Shown in pieces: positions 1-8,631 of a DNA stretch of 64,000 bases; positions within the stretch are counted from its first letter, which is position 1, and every line of letters begins with the position of its first letter. The stretch is taken from positions 1 to 64,000 of the forward strand of contig DATFGT010000066.1 in the NCBI GenBank assembly GCA_035249175.1, written 5' to 3'. Below the pieces are notes generated by a model, which did not search any database, was not told the DNA's origin, and saw nothing but the letters and a program-made list of their open reading frames with translations. This DNA is from 66-474 sp035249175 (GTDB taxonomy: Bacteria > Pseudomonadota > Gammaproteobacteria > Xanthomonadales > Rhodanobacteraceae). The translations under genes and the position numbers were made by a program.

Positions 1-51
1 GCTACAATGGCATTGTAGAGGTCGTCGGTTCGATCCCGTCTGGCTCCACCA
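1..51 (+). tRNA. tRNA-Ala(GGC), 3' part
   Basis: The anticodon arm is complete: stem CTACA/TGTAG around the seven-base loop ATGGCAT, giving anticodon GGC. The T arm and the 3' acceptor strand TGGCTCC, discriminator A and encoded CCA follow. The 5' part lies before the window. It heads a short tRNA run with tRNA-Glu and tRNA-Asp. Confidence 0.93.
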
Positions 52-63
52 AATCCCCACGCT

Positions 64-139
64 GTCCCCATCGTCTAGAGGCCTAGGACACCACCCTTTC
101 ACGGTGGCGACCGGGGTTCGAATCCCCGTGGGGACGCCA
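64..139 (+). tRNA. tRNA-Glu(TTC)
   Basis: A complete cloverleaf can be drawn. The acceptor GTCCCCA pairs with TGGGGAC, the anticodon stem CCACC/GGTGG encloses CTTTCAC (anticodon TTC), and the T arm is CGGGG-TTCGAAT-CCCCG. CCA is encoded. It starts 12 bases after tRNA-Ala, so the two are probably one transcript. Confidence 0.97.
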
Positions 140-240
140 TGTTGTTGCCATGGCACGTCGTGATGCAAGTACAATGTGCGGCCCGGAACATGCAACGCGC
201 CACACGCGAACGCAAATGTTCGCAGCGAAAAACGGAACGA

Positions 241-315
241 TGCGGAGCGGTAGTTCAGCTGGTGGTTCCGCGAACGCTTGCGAACGTCCAGTGGACGTTC
301 GCGTGAAGCGGAACC
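241..315 (+). repeat. Partial tRNA-Asp copy followed by long hairpin
   Basis: Bases 241-263 repeat, without mismatch, bases 376-398, which cover three bases of leader plus the first 20 bases of the real tRNA-Asp. The similarity extends upstream through an AAAAACGGA stretch. After base 263 the copy diverges into a strong hairpin: outer arms GGTTCCGC at 264-271 and GCGGAACC at 308-315, inner arms GAACGTCC/GGACGTTC. There is no anticodon or T arm, so this is a broken tRNA copy interrupted by, or fused to, a palindrome. Confidence 0.75.
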
Positions 316-378
316 GGTGAGCCATGGATGGCGAACGGCAGTACCACCATGGACGGTTCAGGTAAAAACGGACAATGC

Positions 379-455
379 GGAGCGGTAGTTCAGCTGGTTA
401 GAATGCTGGCCTGTCACGCCGGAGGTCGCGGGTTCGAGTCCCGTCCGCTCCGCCA
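379..455 (+). tRNA. tRNA-Asp(GTC)
   Basis: Acceptor GGAGCGG pairs with CCGCTCC. Anticodon stem CTGGC/GCCGG encloses CTGTCAC, giving anticodon GTC. The T arm is GCGGG-TTCGAGT-CCCGT, and CCA is encoded. An intrinsic terminator follows 18 bases later. Confidence 0.97.
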
Positions 456-473
456 GTTCTGATGCACTTTTCC

Positions 474-497
474 AAGCCCGCCATGCGCGGGCTTTTT
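474..497 (+). terminator. Intrinsic terminator after tRNA-Asp
   Basis: AAGCCCGC and GCGGGCTT form an 8-bp stem around a short loop, followed by a T run. It closes the tRNA Ala-Glu-Asp transcript. Confidence 0.85.
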
Positions 498-607
498 CGT
501 GTCGGGACGGACGCGATTCACGGAACGACGCGAACATGGCTTTGGTCATGGGCAAAAGTGCGTGGCCTTGGGTACGATGCAGGTTCCACTTCAACGAGCC
601 TGCAACA

Positions 608-2794
608 ATGAAAACTTCGCTGACGCTGGCCCTTGCGCTGACCGGTCTCCTCACCGGTTGTACCGGCGCGACCGACGCCAACAAGGAATCCGAATCGAGC
701 GCCGCGCCGTCGCAAACCGCGAGCATCGAATCGGGTAATCCGTTCTTCACTGAAAGCCCGCTGCCGCTGCACTTTCCGCAGTTCGACAAGATCACCGATT
801 CCGATTACGGCCCGGCGTTCGACCGCGGCATGGCCGATCACCTCAAGGAAATCGATGCGATCGCCAACAACGACGCCGAACCGACGTTCGACAACACCAT
901 CATCGCGATGGAAAAGTCTGGCCAGATCCTCGATCGCGCCACCACCGTCTTCTTCAGCCTGTCGGGTGTCGAGAACAATGACGCGAAGAAGGCCATCCAG
1001 GCCGAATACGCACCCAAACTGGCCGCGCACCGCGACGCGATCATGCTGGATCCGAAGCTGTTCGTGCGCGTGCAGAAGCTGTACGACTCCCGCGATTCGC
1101 TGGGCCTCGACCCGCAAGGCTTGCGCCTGGTCGAACGCTACCACGACGACTTCGTGCGCGCCGGCGCACAACTTTCGGATGCCGACAAGGCGCGCATCAA
1201 GGAGATCAACGGCGAATTGGCGAAACTCGGCACCGATTTCACCCAGAACGTGCTGGCCGAGGTGAACGATTCGGCCGTGGTGGTGGAAAGCCGCGACGAA
1301 CTTGCCGGGCTCACCGATGCGCAGATCGATGCCGCCGCCGCGGCCGCCAAGTCGCGCGGTCTCGAAGGCAAGTACGTGATCGCGCTGGTCAACACCACGA
1401 TCCAGCCGGTGATCGCGCAGCTCGACAACCGCGCGTTGCGCCAGCGCATTTATGAAGCATCCCTGGTCCGCGGCAGTCGCGGCAACCAGTACGACAACAC
1501 CGCGACCGTCGCGAAGGTGATGAAGCTGCGCGCCGAAAAGGCGCAAATGCTGGGCTACCCGAACTGGGCGGCGTATGGCCTCGCCGACCAGACCGCGAAA
1601 ACGCCGGAAGCGGTGAACGACATGCTCGGCAAGCTCGCGCCGCCGGCGGTCGCCAACGCAAGGCGCGAAGCCGCCGACCTGCAGGCGATGATCGACAAGT
1701 CGCAAGCCGCCAAGGGCGAGCCCACGTTCAAGCTGGCCGCGTGGGACTGGTCGTACTACACCGAGAAGGTGCGCGCCGACAAATACGCGTTCGACGAAAG
1801 CCAGTTGAAGCCGTATTTCGAAATGAAGAATGTGCTGGAGAACGGCGTGTTCTACGCTGCGAACCAGGAATACGGCATCAGCTTCAAGCAGCGTACGGAT
1901 CTTCCGGTCTACAACCCCGACGTGCTGGTGTACGACGTCTTCAACGAGGACGGCAGCCAGCTCGCAATCTTCCTCTTCGATCCGTACGCACGCCCATCCA
2001 AGCGCGGCGGAGCATGGATGAACGCTTACGTCAGCCAGTCGGAACTCACCGGCGACCTGCCGGTGGTCGCGAATCATCTCAACATCACCAAGCCGGCGAG
2101 CGGTCCGACGCTGATGACGTGGGATGAAGTGACCACGATGTTCCACGAATTCGGCCACGCGCTGCACGGCATGTTCTCGAACGTGAAGTACCCGTACTTC
2201 TCGGGCACCAGCGTGCCGCGCGATTTCGTGGAGTTTCCCTCGCAGGTGAACGAGATGTGGGCCGACTGGCCGAGCGTGCTCGCGCACTATGCCAGGCACC
2301 ACGAAACCGGCGCCGCGATGCCGAAGGAACTGCTGGACAAGGTGCTCGCGACGTCGAAGTTCAACCAGGGCTTCGCCACCACCGAATACCTCGGCGCCGC
2401 GATGCTCGACCAGACCTGGCACCAGATCGGCACCGACAAGGTGCCCGCGGCCGACGACGTGATGGCGTTCGAGACGGCGGCATTGAAGGCCAACGGCACC
2501 GATTTCGCGCCGGTTCCGCCACGCTATCGCACGCCCTACTTCAGCCACATCATGGGCGGCTATTCCGCCGGCTACTACGCCTACATCTGGTCGGAAGTAC
2601 TGGATGCGAACACCGTCGAATGGTTCAAGCAGCACGGCGGCCTGACCCGCGAGAACGGCGACCGCTTCCGCGAGAAATTGCTGTCGCAGGGCGGCAGCAA
2701 GGATGCGATGGAACTCTTCAGCGACTTCGCGGGCCACGCGCCGCGCATCGAGCCGCTGCTGGAACGCCGCGGCCTCGATTCGACCGACGGCTGA
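608..2794 (+). CDS. dcp: M3 family zinc metallopeptidase (peptidyl-dipeptidase Dcp type), lipoprotein
   Basis: 728 residues from the ATG at 608. The frame opens further upstream, but this ATG begins a classical lipoprotein signal (MKTSLTLALALTGLLTGC) with lipobox LTGC, so it was chosen. The zinc site is HEFGH at residues 513-517, with the third ligand expected at Glu542 in FVEFPSQ, 25 residues on, as in family M3. Members (thimet oligopeptidase, Dcp, OpdA) cut short peptides; Dcp removes C-terminal dipeptides. The lipobox implies a membrane-anchored enzyme acting in the periplasm on peptide debris. A strong terminator follows. Dcp versus oligopeptidase A cannot be settled from sequence alone. 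Confidence 0.92.
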   Translation: MKTSLTLALALTGLLTGCTGATDANKESESSAAPSQTASIESGNPFFTESPLPLHFPQFDKITDSDYGPAFDRGMADHLKEIDAIANNDAEPTFDNTIIAMEKSGQILDRATTVFFSLSGVENNDAKKAIQAEYAPKLAAHRDAIMLDPKLFVRVQKLYDSRDSLGLDPQGLRLVERYHDDFVRAGAQLSDADKARIKEINGELAKLGTDFTQNVLAEVNDSAVVVESRDELAGLTDAQIDAAAAAAKSRGLEGKYVIALVNTTIQPVIAQLDNRALRQRIYEASLVRGSRGNQYDNTATVAKVMKLRAEKAQMLGYPNWAAYGLADQTAKTPEAVNDMLGKLAPPAVANARREAADLQAMIDKSQAAKGEPTFKLAAWDWSYYTEKVRADKYAFDESQLKPYFEMKNVLENGVFYAANQEYGISFKQRTDLPVYNPDVLVYDVFNEDGSQLAIFLFDPYARPSKRGGAWMNAYVSQSELTGDLPVVANHLNITKPASGPTLMTWDEVTTMFHEFGHALHGMFSNVKYPYFSGTSVPRDFVEFPSQVNEMWADWPSVLAHYARHHETGAAMPKELLDKVLATSKFNQGFATTEYLGAAMLDQTWHQIGTDKVPAADDVMAFETAALKANGTDFAPVPPRYRTPYFSHIMGGYSAGYYAYIWSEVLDANTVEWFKQHGGLTRENGDRFREKLLSQGGSKDAMELFSDFAGHAPRIEPLLERRGLDSTDG

Positions 2795-2814
2795 CGCAGA
2801 AGGCGGCAAGTACG

Positions 2815-2846
2815 AGCCAGGCCTGCGAAAGCAGGCCTGGCTTTTG
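2815..2846 (+). terminator. Intrinsic terminator after M3 peptidase gene
   Basis: AGCCAGGCCTGC and GCAGGCCTGGCT form a perfect 12-bp stem with a GAAA loop, then a short T run. It lies 20 bases after the stop codon. Confidence 0.85.
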
Positions 2847-2992
2847 GTAGCGGCGCTTGACTGTCCGTTCGCGCTGAGCGTAGCTCGGGCAATCAGCGAA
2901 GTCGAAACGCAATGCGCACGCGCGGCGGATCACCGTCACATTTGCCCACCTTCAGCGCAAACGGCAACGCCGCAGCTCCTCGCCGGTCGCGC

Positions 2993-3502
2993 TCAGGCAG
3001 CGTCGGACGCCGGCCGCAAGCGTTCCAGTGTCGCCAGCGAATGGCCCTGCTCGGCCAGGTATTCCAGCCAGCGGTTGAGGAATCCGTTCATGCGCAGGCG
3101 ATGCTGCATCACGTTGCGTGCAGGCGTCAGCGGCCCGAGTACCTGCCAGAGATCGCGCCCGGGTTCGCAATGCAGTGCTTCGGTCATGCGCGCGTCGACG
3201 TACGTCCGCAACTGCGCGGACGGCGTGGGGTTGCCGGTGGTTTCGTCGAGCACTGCATAACTCAAACCGAGTTCCAGCGTGTACGGGTGACGCTCCTGCA
3301 CCGACAGATGCACGTCGAGGCCATCACCCACCGAGGAAACGTATTCGCCCACCGCCAACCGTTCCGGCGCGAACAGCCGCGCCAGCCGCTTGTGGTTTTC
3401 GGCGTACAAACCCATCAGCCAGTCGAAACGGCCGGGCAGGAACGAGTCGGCAAACGAGTGCCTGAGTGGGGTGGATATTTGATGGACGGCTACGGATGGC
3501 AT
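2993..3502 (-). CDS. DUF1249 (YqiB-like) family protein
   Basis: 169 residues. The pattern LMGLYAENHKRLARLF near the N-terminus, the central ERHPYTLELGLSY and the later LRTYVDARMTEAL match my memory of the DUF1249/YqiB family, a small conserved proteobacterial group of unknown molecular function often found near nudix (nudF) and cpdA genes. No signal peptide or membrane segment is visible, so it is probably cytosolic. It stands alone here between the M3 peptidase and the autotransporter. The assignment is by recalled family pattern, so moderate. Confidence 0.75.
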   Translation of the reverse strand: MPSVAVHQISTPLRHSFADSFLPGRFDWLMGLYAENHKRLARLFAPERLAVGEYVSSVGDGLDVHLSVQERHPYTLELGLSYAVLDETTGNPTPSAQLRTYVDARMTEALHCEPGRDLWQVLGPLTPARNVMQHRLRMNGFLNRWLEYLAEQGHSLATLERLRPASDAA

Positions 3503-3575
3503 GGGCCGATCTTAGCGCATGAAATTCATTTGACACGTCTTGCATTTTGCGTGCGAAACGCGCAACGTAGCGATC

Positions 3576-3606
3576 TCGGCGCCCAAGGGGCGCCGATTGC
3601 TTTTTT
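3576..3606 (+). terminator. Orphan intrinsic terminator
   Basis: TCGGCGCC and GGCGCCGA form an 8-bp GC-rich stem, closely followed by ATTGC and six T. On the plus strand there is no gene upstream of it, and on the minus strand it would have no T tail. A TTGACA hexamer sits at 3530-3535 and a smaller hairpin at about 3547-3565, so a short RNA could end here. No good -10 box was found. Confidence 0.55.
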
Positions 3607-3739
3607 GCTCGGCCTGAGGCGTTGCCCGAAGCGGCTGTTGCGAGAAGTCAGACCAAGGAGGGCCGTTCTGACTGCAAACCGCCTCGAACCTTCCCCGCCT
3701 ATTTGGGTCCGCCGAAGCGGCGATCAAGGACGATCGCAA

Positions 3740-6562
3740 CTAAAAACTGAACGCGCCCTGCAACATCACGCTGTTCATCCGTTGACGTTCGCCCTGCGCA
3801 CGCGTGTAACCCAGGCGCAAGCCAAACGCGCGGGTTGGCCACAACGACAGGCCGGCGCGCAGCACAGATTCGTCGCGTGACAAGCCGATGCCTTGCACCG
3901 GCATCCAATCGTCGAAGCCGGTGAAACTGGCGTTGAATGCATCACCGTACTGATGCAACGCACGATGCCATGCCGCGCTGCCGTCGAACTGCATCCACAT
4001 GCCATTGACCAATCGCCAATCGCGTTGCGCACGCAGCCCGATGCCGGATTGCAACCGCCCCGTGGTCCGCGCATCAGCCATCAAACCGAAGCCGTAACCG
4101 CCAGCTTCCGCGAACGCGCCCTGATCCAGATGCTGGTAGCGCACGTCCACGAACGGCGTGATGCGCGTGCTTCCGGCGCGGAATTGATAACCGCCTTCCA
4201 GTGCGCCTGTCGCGTAGCGCCCGGAAAAGTCGCTACCAACAGACGCCGACAAGCCGCCGAGCAGAAGCAGGCGCTGCATGTCTTCGTGGAACCAGCCGCC
4301 TCCAACCTGCGCCCTGGCGTACCACGGTCCTTGTATGACGCCGCCGTACAGCATCGCGTGATCGCTCCACGTGCGGCTATGGTCCCAGGATTCGTCGAGT
4401 TGTCCGTAGCCCCGGCTTTCACCGACCGCGTAGCCGAGCAGCGCGTGCGTGCCCACATGGAAATCCGCGCCGACAAGACTGCCGTTGCTGCGAAACGTCG
4501 TACTCGCGTACCCGCCCCGCTGCAGATCGCCCTGCCAACCGAGGTCGCCGTACCACGTGCCGGGCTTGGTGCGCCCATTCATCAGGTCATCGAAATGCTC
4601 GGACAACGCGTTGCCCGTTGCATTGATGCCGTCGATCAGCATTGCCGCGCTGGCCGCGTGCAGTTGTCCGGAGAGGCTTTGCAGCGTGGCCTGTGCCGCC
4701 GCGGGCGTCGCCGCACGCTGGATGGCACCCGCCCCTTGCAGCACGCCCGGCGCAATCGCTCCGCCCGTCGCGATCTTCTCGTTCAATGCATCGAACCCAC
4801 TCTGCACCCGCACCGCGGCACCCGCCGAGGCCGGACTCACGATACCCATGGCCGCAGCCGCATGCGTGATGCTGAGGCTGGTGGTGTCCAGCCACACGCT
4901 GTTCGACGTGTATTGGATCGTGGCGCTGAGGAACACGCCCGGCGATTGCGTGAACTGCGCGAACGTGCCGTTCACGCCGCCGTTGGCCATCAACACGTCT
5001 TGATGGGTGCTCGTGACATAGCCGTCAATCGCACCGAGCACATTCAAGGTACCGTCGATTTGCGCCGTGCCCGTGACATTGAGGTACGCGCCGAGATCGA
5101 CCGACAACGTTCCCGTGTTCGTTTGCGTATAGTTCTGTCCGACGTCGACGGCACCACTCCTGACCACCACCGTACCCGCATTCGAAAGTGAGCCGTTCAC
5201 GGTTGCGTTGTCCAGCGTACCGGCGCCGACGACGTTGACATTGCCCGGCAAGGGCTGCGTCGCCTGCAACGACCCGCCCAGCAACTGCGTACCGCCGGTG
5301 TAGGTGTCGTTGCCCGTGAGAATCAGGGTGCCGGTGCCGTTCTTGACCAATCCACCGCTGCCGGTGATGTCGTTTCCCCAGGTTGAGGTCAGGTTGTCGA
5401 ACGACACCGAGACGTCGCCCCAGTTGAATTGCGCCGGCCCCTGCACGGCCTTGCCGACGTCAAGTTCGCCATAACCGAAGGTGGCATTGGGCTGCGAACC
5501 ACCCAGCGGATCGGCCGTGCCGAGTAATGTCTGCCGAACCAGGTCATTGGTGAAATAGGGAAACGCCTGCCACACCAGCGCCGCTGCGCCGGAAACCTGT
5601 GGCGCCGCCAGCGAGGTACCCTCGACGATGAAATAGCTCGGATTGGCGGTGCTGGCGGTGGCGTCCTTGTCCAGCACGATCACGTCGCCTGGTGCGGCAA
5701 GGCAGTAATTCATGGCGATGCCGCACTTGTTGGAATAACTTTCGAGCTGGGTTGGCTCGTTGCTGTTGATCGCCACCACCGCCAACCAACCTTTCTCGAG
5801 GTCCGGCGCCACGCTGGGCAGCGCCGCGATGGTGCTGGGAGCGGGATTGGAATCGTTGCCGGCCGCAAACACCACGAGTCCGCCGTGCTGGTTGACGAAT
5901 GGGCTGTAGGCAGCATCGAACGCCTGGTTCACGCTGGCATCGCTGGTATTCCAGGTGATGCCGCCCCAGGAATTGTTCATCACCTTGACGCCGCTGTTGA
6001 CAAGGTCCGTATTGACCGACTGGAAAAACTGCGCGTCCTGTGTCGTGACCGTGGCCGGCGGCGTGCTGCCGTTGTCGTCAGGCGCGTTGTCGGAGATGAT
6101 CCGCGCGGACACCAGGTCCGCGCCCGGTGCGATACCTCCGGGAAATTTGGCGAATGGGCCACCGGCGGCGATTTCGGATACCCACGTGCCGTGGCCGACC
6201 ACATCGTCGATGTTGGTATTGTTTTGCGACGGGTCGACATAGACCAGCTCCGCTGACACCCGTCCTGCAACGGTCGGATTGCTGCGCATGATGCCGCTGT
6301 CGACGAAACCGATTGTCACGCCTGCGCCCGTATAGCCGGCGGCGTGCGCGGCGTAGGTGTTGGTGAGCGACAACTGCGCGTCGGTAGGTGGCTGCGGAGT
6401 AGTCGGGGTAGTCGGCGGAGGCGAAGGCGGGGGTGCCACGGGCGCTGGGCGCACCGCGCCGCTTCCGCCACCGCCGCAGGCTGCCAACGCGCCCGCAAGC
6501 AAGGCCAGCGCCAGCCAACTGCCGCAACGTCGATTCGAGTTCAACGCAAGCCTGCCCGGCAT
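3740..6562 (-). CDS. Subtilisin-like (S8) serine protease autotransporter, putative lipoprotein
   Basis: 940 residues from the ATG at 6562; an upstream in-frame ATG at 6670 would add 36 residues without signal character. The N-terminus is a signal sequence ending LLAGALAAC-GGGG, a lipobox, followed by a Pro/Thr-rich linker. The S8 domain carries the triad Asp88 (GFVDSG), His124 (GHGTWVS) and Ser317 (GTSLAAP). Next come autotransporter-associated beta-strand repeats (TYTGGTQLLGGSLQ). From about residue 666 a C-terminal beta-barrel ends in Phe (GAFSF). This architecture is that of surface protease autotransporters such as NalP and SphB1, which are also lipoproteins. It should pass through the outer membrane and either stay attached or process surface proteins. 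Confidence 0.92.
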   Translation of the reverse strand: MPGRLALNSNRRCGSWLALALLAGALAACGGGGSGAVRPAPVAPPPSPPPTTPTTPQPPTDAQLSLTNTYAAHAAGYTGAGVTIGFVDSGIMRSNPTVAGRVSAELVYVDPSQNNTNIDDVVGHGTWVSEIAAGGPFAKFPGGIAPGADLVSARIISDNAPDDNGSTPPATVTTQDAQFFQSVNTDLVNSGVKVMNNSWGGITWNTSDASVNQAFDAAYSPFVNQHGGLVVFAAGNDSNPAPSTIAALPSVAPDLEKGWLAVVAINSNEPTQLESYSNKCGIAMNYCLAAPGDVIVLDKDATASTANPSYFIVEGTSLAAPQVSGAAALVWQAFPYFTNDLVRQTLLGTADPLGGSQPNATFGYGELDVGKAVQGPAQFNWGDVSVSFDNLTSTWGNDITGSGGLVKNGTGTLILTGNDTYTGGTQLLGGSLQATQPLPGNVNVVGAGTLDNATVNGSLSNAGTVVVRSGAVDVGQNYTQTNTGTLSVDLGAYLNVTGTAQIDGTLNVLGAIDGYVTSTHQDVLMANGGVNGTFAQFTQSPGVFLSATIQYTSNSVWLDTTSLSITHAAAAMGIVSPASAGAAVRVQSGFDALNEKIATGGAIAPGVLQGAGAIQRAATPAAAQATLQSLSGQLHAASAAMLIDGINATGNALSEHFDDLMNGRTKPGTWYGDLGWQGDLQRGGYASTTFRSNGSLVGADFHVGTHALLGYAVGESRGYGQLDESWDHSRTWSDHAMLYGGVIQGPWYARAQVGGGWFHEDMQRLLLLGGLSASVGSDFSGRYATGALEGGYQFRAGSTRITPFVDVRYQHLDQGAFAEAGGYGFGLMADARTTGRLQSGIGLRAQRDWRLVNGMWMQFDGSAAWHRALHQYGDAFNASFTGFDDWMPVQGIGLSRDESVLRAGLSLWPTRAFGLRLGYTRAQGERQRMNSVMLQGAFSF

Positions 6563-6653
6563 GAACCGATCCCCGCACCCGTCAGCAACAATGTTCGCCA
6601 TTCTGCACCAGCGCGGACGCTCTGCACCAGCGCATGCGGCATCGCGGACCGAT

Positions 6654-6682
6654 TTGCGGCAGCGCAGCATTCACCGCATAAT
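6654..6682 (+). promoter_or_regulatory. Putative sigma-70 promoter for the thiolase gene
   Basis: TTGCGG at 6654-6659, a 17-base spacer and CATAAT at 6677-6682 lie about 80 bases upstream of the thiolase ATG, in the gap to the divergent autotransporter gene. Confidence 0.45.
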
Positions 6683-6760
6683 TTGCGTAAGGCCGTTTTC
6701 ATTCGAGCCGCTCCGCGACTGGGCTCGATGCAAAAAATCGTTCCCTTTGGAGTTCCAATC

Positions 6761-7936
6761 ATGTCCGACATCATCATCGCCGCCGCCAAACGCACACCCA
6801 TCGGTGCGTTCCTGGGCCAGTTCACCGGCTTTCCCTCGCCCAAACTGGGCGCCGCCGCCATCAGCGCCGCGTTGCAACAATCGGGCATCGCACCGGGCGA
6901 CGTGGGCGAGGTGCTGATGGGCTGCGTGTTGCCGGCCAATCTGGGCCAGGCACCTGCTCGCCAGGCCGCTTTGGGCGCGGGACTTCCGCCATCGACCGGT
7001 TGCACCACGCTTAACAAGGTGTGCGGTTCCGGCATGAAGGCCATCATGCTCGGCCACGACCTGATCAAGGCAGGGTCCGCCAGCGTCGTCGTGGCCGGCG
7101 GCATGGAATCCATGACCAATGCGCCGCACATGGCGGCGGTGCGCACCGGCATCCGTTACGGCGACGGTGCCATGGTCGATCACATGGCATGGGATGGCCT
7201 GACCAACCCGTACGACGGCAAGTCGATGGGCGTATTCGCCGAATCCTGCGCCGACAAGTACCACTTCACCCGCGAGGAACAGGACGCGTTCGCGACCGAA
7301 TCGGTGCGCCGCGCACAAGAGGCGGTGAAATCCGGCGCATTCGCCGACGAGATCGCCGCCGTCACCGTGCCTTCGCGCAAGGGCGACGTCAAAGTTTCGG
7401 TCGATGAAACACCCGGCAAGGTCGACCCGGCGAAGATCCCGACGTTGAAACCTGCCTTCCGCAAGGAGAACGGCACCGTCACCGCGGCCAGCTCGTCCAG
7501 CATTTCCGACGGCGCCGCCGCCGTGGTGCTGCTGTCCGCCGATGATGCCAAGGCACGCGGCGTGAAGCCGCTTGCGCGCATCGTCGCGCACGCCACGCAT
7601 TCACAGGAACCCGAATGGTTCACCACTGCGCCGGTCGGCGCGATCGAAAAAGTGTTGCAGAAAGCCGGCTGGAAAGTCGATGACGTCGATCTGTTCGAAG
7701 TCAACGAAGCATTCGCGGTGGTCGCGATGGCGGCGATGAAGGATCTTTCCATTCCGCACGAAAAACTCAACGTGCACGGCGGCGCTTGTGCGCTCGGCCA
7801 TCCGATCGGCTGCACCGGTGCGCGCCTCGTGGTGACGCTGCTGCACGCGTTGATGCACGCAGGAAAGAAGCGCGGCGTGGCGTCGCTGTGCATCGGCGGC
7901 GGCGAAGCCACCGCGATTGCGATTGAGCTGGTTTGA
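6761..7936 (+). CDS. Acetyl-CoA acetyltransferase / thiolase
   Basis: 391 residues, the usual thiolase length, from the ATG at 6761 with a GGAG element 9-12 bases upstream. The upstream frame extension lacks family similarity. Catalytic residues are visible: nucleophile Cys88 in NKVCGSGMKA, His347 in GHPIG, and Cys377 in CIGGGEA. Family members condense two acetyl-CoA or cleave acetoacetyl-CoA. Next to the leucine-degradation genes, a role in handling acetoacetyl-CoA or acetoacetate released by HMG-CoA lyase is plausible. Whether it acts biosynthetically (PhaA/AtoB) or degradatively cannot be read from the sequence. Confidence 0.93.
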   Translation: MSDIIIAAAKRTPIGAFLGQFTGFPSPKLGAAAISAALQQSGIAPGDVGEVLMGCVLPANLGQAPARQAALGAGLPPSTGCTTLNKVCGSGMKAIMLGHDLIKAGSASVVVAGGMESMTNAPHMAAVRTGIRYGDGAMVDHMAWDGLTNPYDGKSMGVFAESCADKYHFTREEQDAFATESVRRAQEAVKSGAFADEIAAVTVPSRKGDVKVSVDETPGKVDPAKIPTLKPAFRKENGTVTAASSSSISDGAAAVVLLSADDAKARGVKPLARIVAHATHSQEPEWFTTAPVGAIEKVLQKAGWKVDDVDLFEVNEAFAVVAMAAMKDLSIPHEKLNVHGGACALGHPIGCTGARLVVTLLHALMHAGKKRGVASLCIGGGEATAIAIELV

Positions 7937-8096
7937 TGCCCCTGCGCGGTTGCAGGGTTGTACCCCCAAGGCAGTAAGCGGCGACTGAACGTTAGTTGCC
8001 CGTAAAAAGTCAGATGCTGGCGTTATTCAGCCAGACGCGGTTTAATAGTGCGGCCACTCCCGTGGCTTTTCCACGGCCCAATCCAGGAGATATCCA

Positions 8097-8492
8097 ATGA
8101 AGTTCACTCGTAGCGTACTCGTGGCTGCCGTCGCCACAGCAATGGCCTTGTCGCTGTCGGCCTGCAACCATTCCGGCCAAGGTCAGTCGGCTGCCGATGA
8201 AGCGCAGCAGGCTGCGCAGAATGCGGCCAGTGCCACTTCCGCGGCCGCCAGCGCCGCTTCGCAGGCTGCCAGTGCGGCCTCTTCTGCCCAGAGCGCTGCC
8301 GCGGCAGCTTCGAGCGCGATGAAAGCTGCTCCGGCTTCGACCGCTGCGATGCCTGCGAGCACGGCGCCGGCCCCAGCTTCCACCCAGGCCAGCGCGATGG
8401 GCGCCATGAAGGACGCGGCTCACACGGCTGGTCAGGCTGCGGGCGCCGTCAAGAACACCGCCAACAAGGCCAAGGACGCGATGAAGCACTGA
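8097..8492 (+). CDS. Ala/Ser-rich small lipoprotein
   Basis: 131 residues. A lipoprotein signal (MKFTRSVLVAAVATAMALSLSAC) gives a Cys at about residue 23. The mature part is dominated by Ala, Ser, Gln and Lys with near-heptad spacing, so one long helix or coiled coil is likely, then a Pro/Thr stretch and a Lys-rich tail (NTANKAKDAMKH). The pattern recalls Lpp-like and other small helical envelope lipoproteins, but no specific family is recognised. AGGAGA upstream of the ATG is a good ribosome site. A strong terminator follows, so the gene is monocistronic and may be highly expressed. Confidence 0.85.
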   Translation: MKFTRSVLVAAVATAMALSLSACNHSGQGQSAADEAQQAAQNAASATSAAASAASQAASAASSAQSAAAAASSAMKAAPASTAAMPASTAPAPASTQASAMGAMKDAAHTAGQAAGAVKNTANKAKDAMKH

Positions 8493-8515
8493 CCGCTTCG
8501 TCACGTTCCGATCCG

Positions 8516-8546
8516 AACCGGCCGCCTCGTGCGGCCGGTTTTTTTT
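8516..8546 (+). terminator. Intrinsic terminator after the Ala-rich lipoprotein gene
   Basis: AACCGGCCGC and GCGGCCGGTT form a perfect 10-bp stem with a CTCGT loop, followed by six further T. Confidence 0.92.
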
Positions 8547-8631
8547 GACCACCGCGCGGCGATTTTTGGCCTGCGTGCGGCAACCGATAGAATGCCGGAT
8601 CGATGCGCTTGCGCACACCACGGGACAAACC

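Noticed and set aside
518..2809. 763-residue minus-strand open frame
   Set aside because: It is antisense to the M3 peptidase, has Arg/His-rich, domain-free composition, and arises because high GC removes stops in the opposite frame.
2850..2925. Repeat-like GC palindromic stretch after the first terminator
   Set aside because: Contains short inverse words (CGCTGAGCG, CAGCGAAG) but no consistent stem; not supported as an element.
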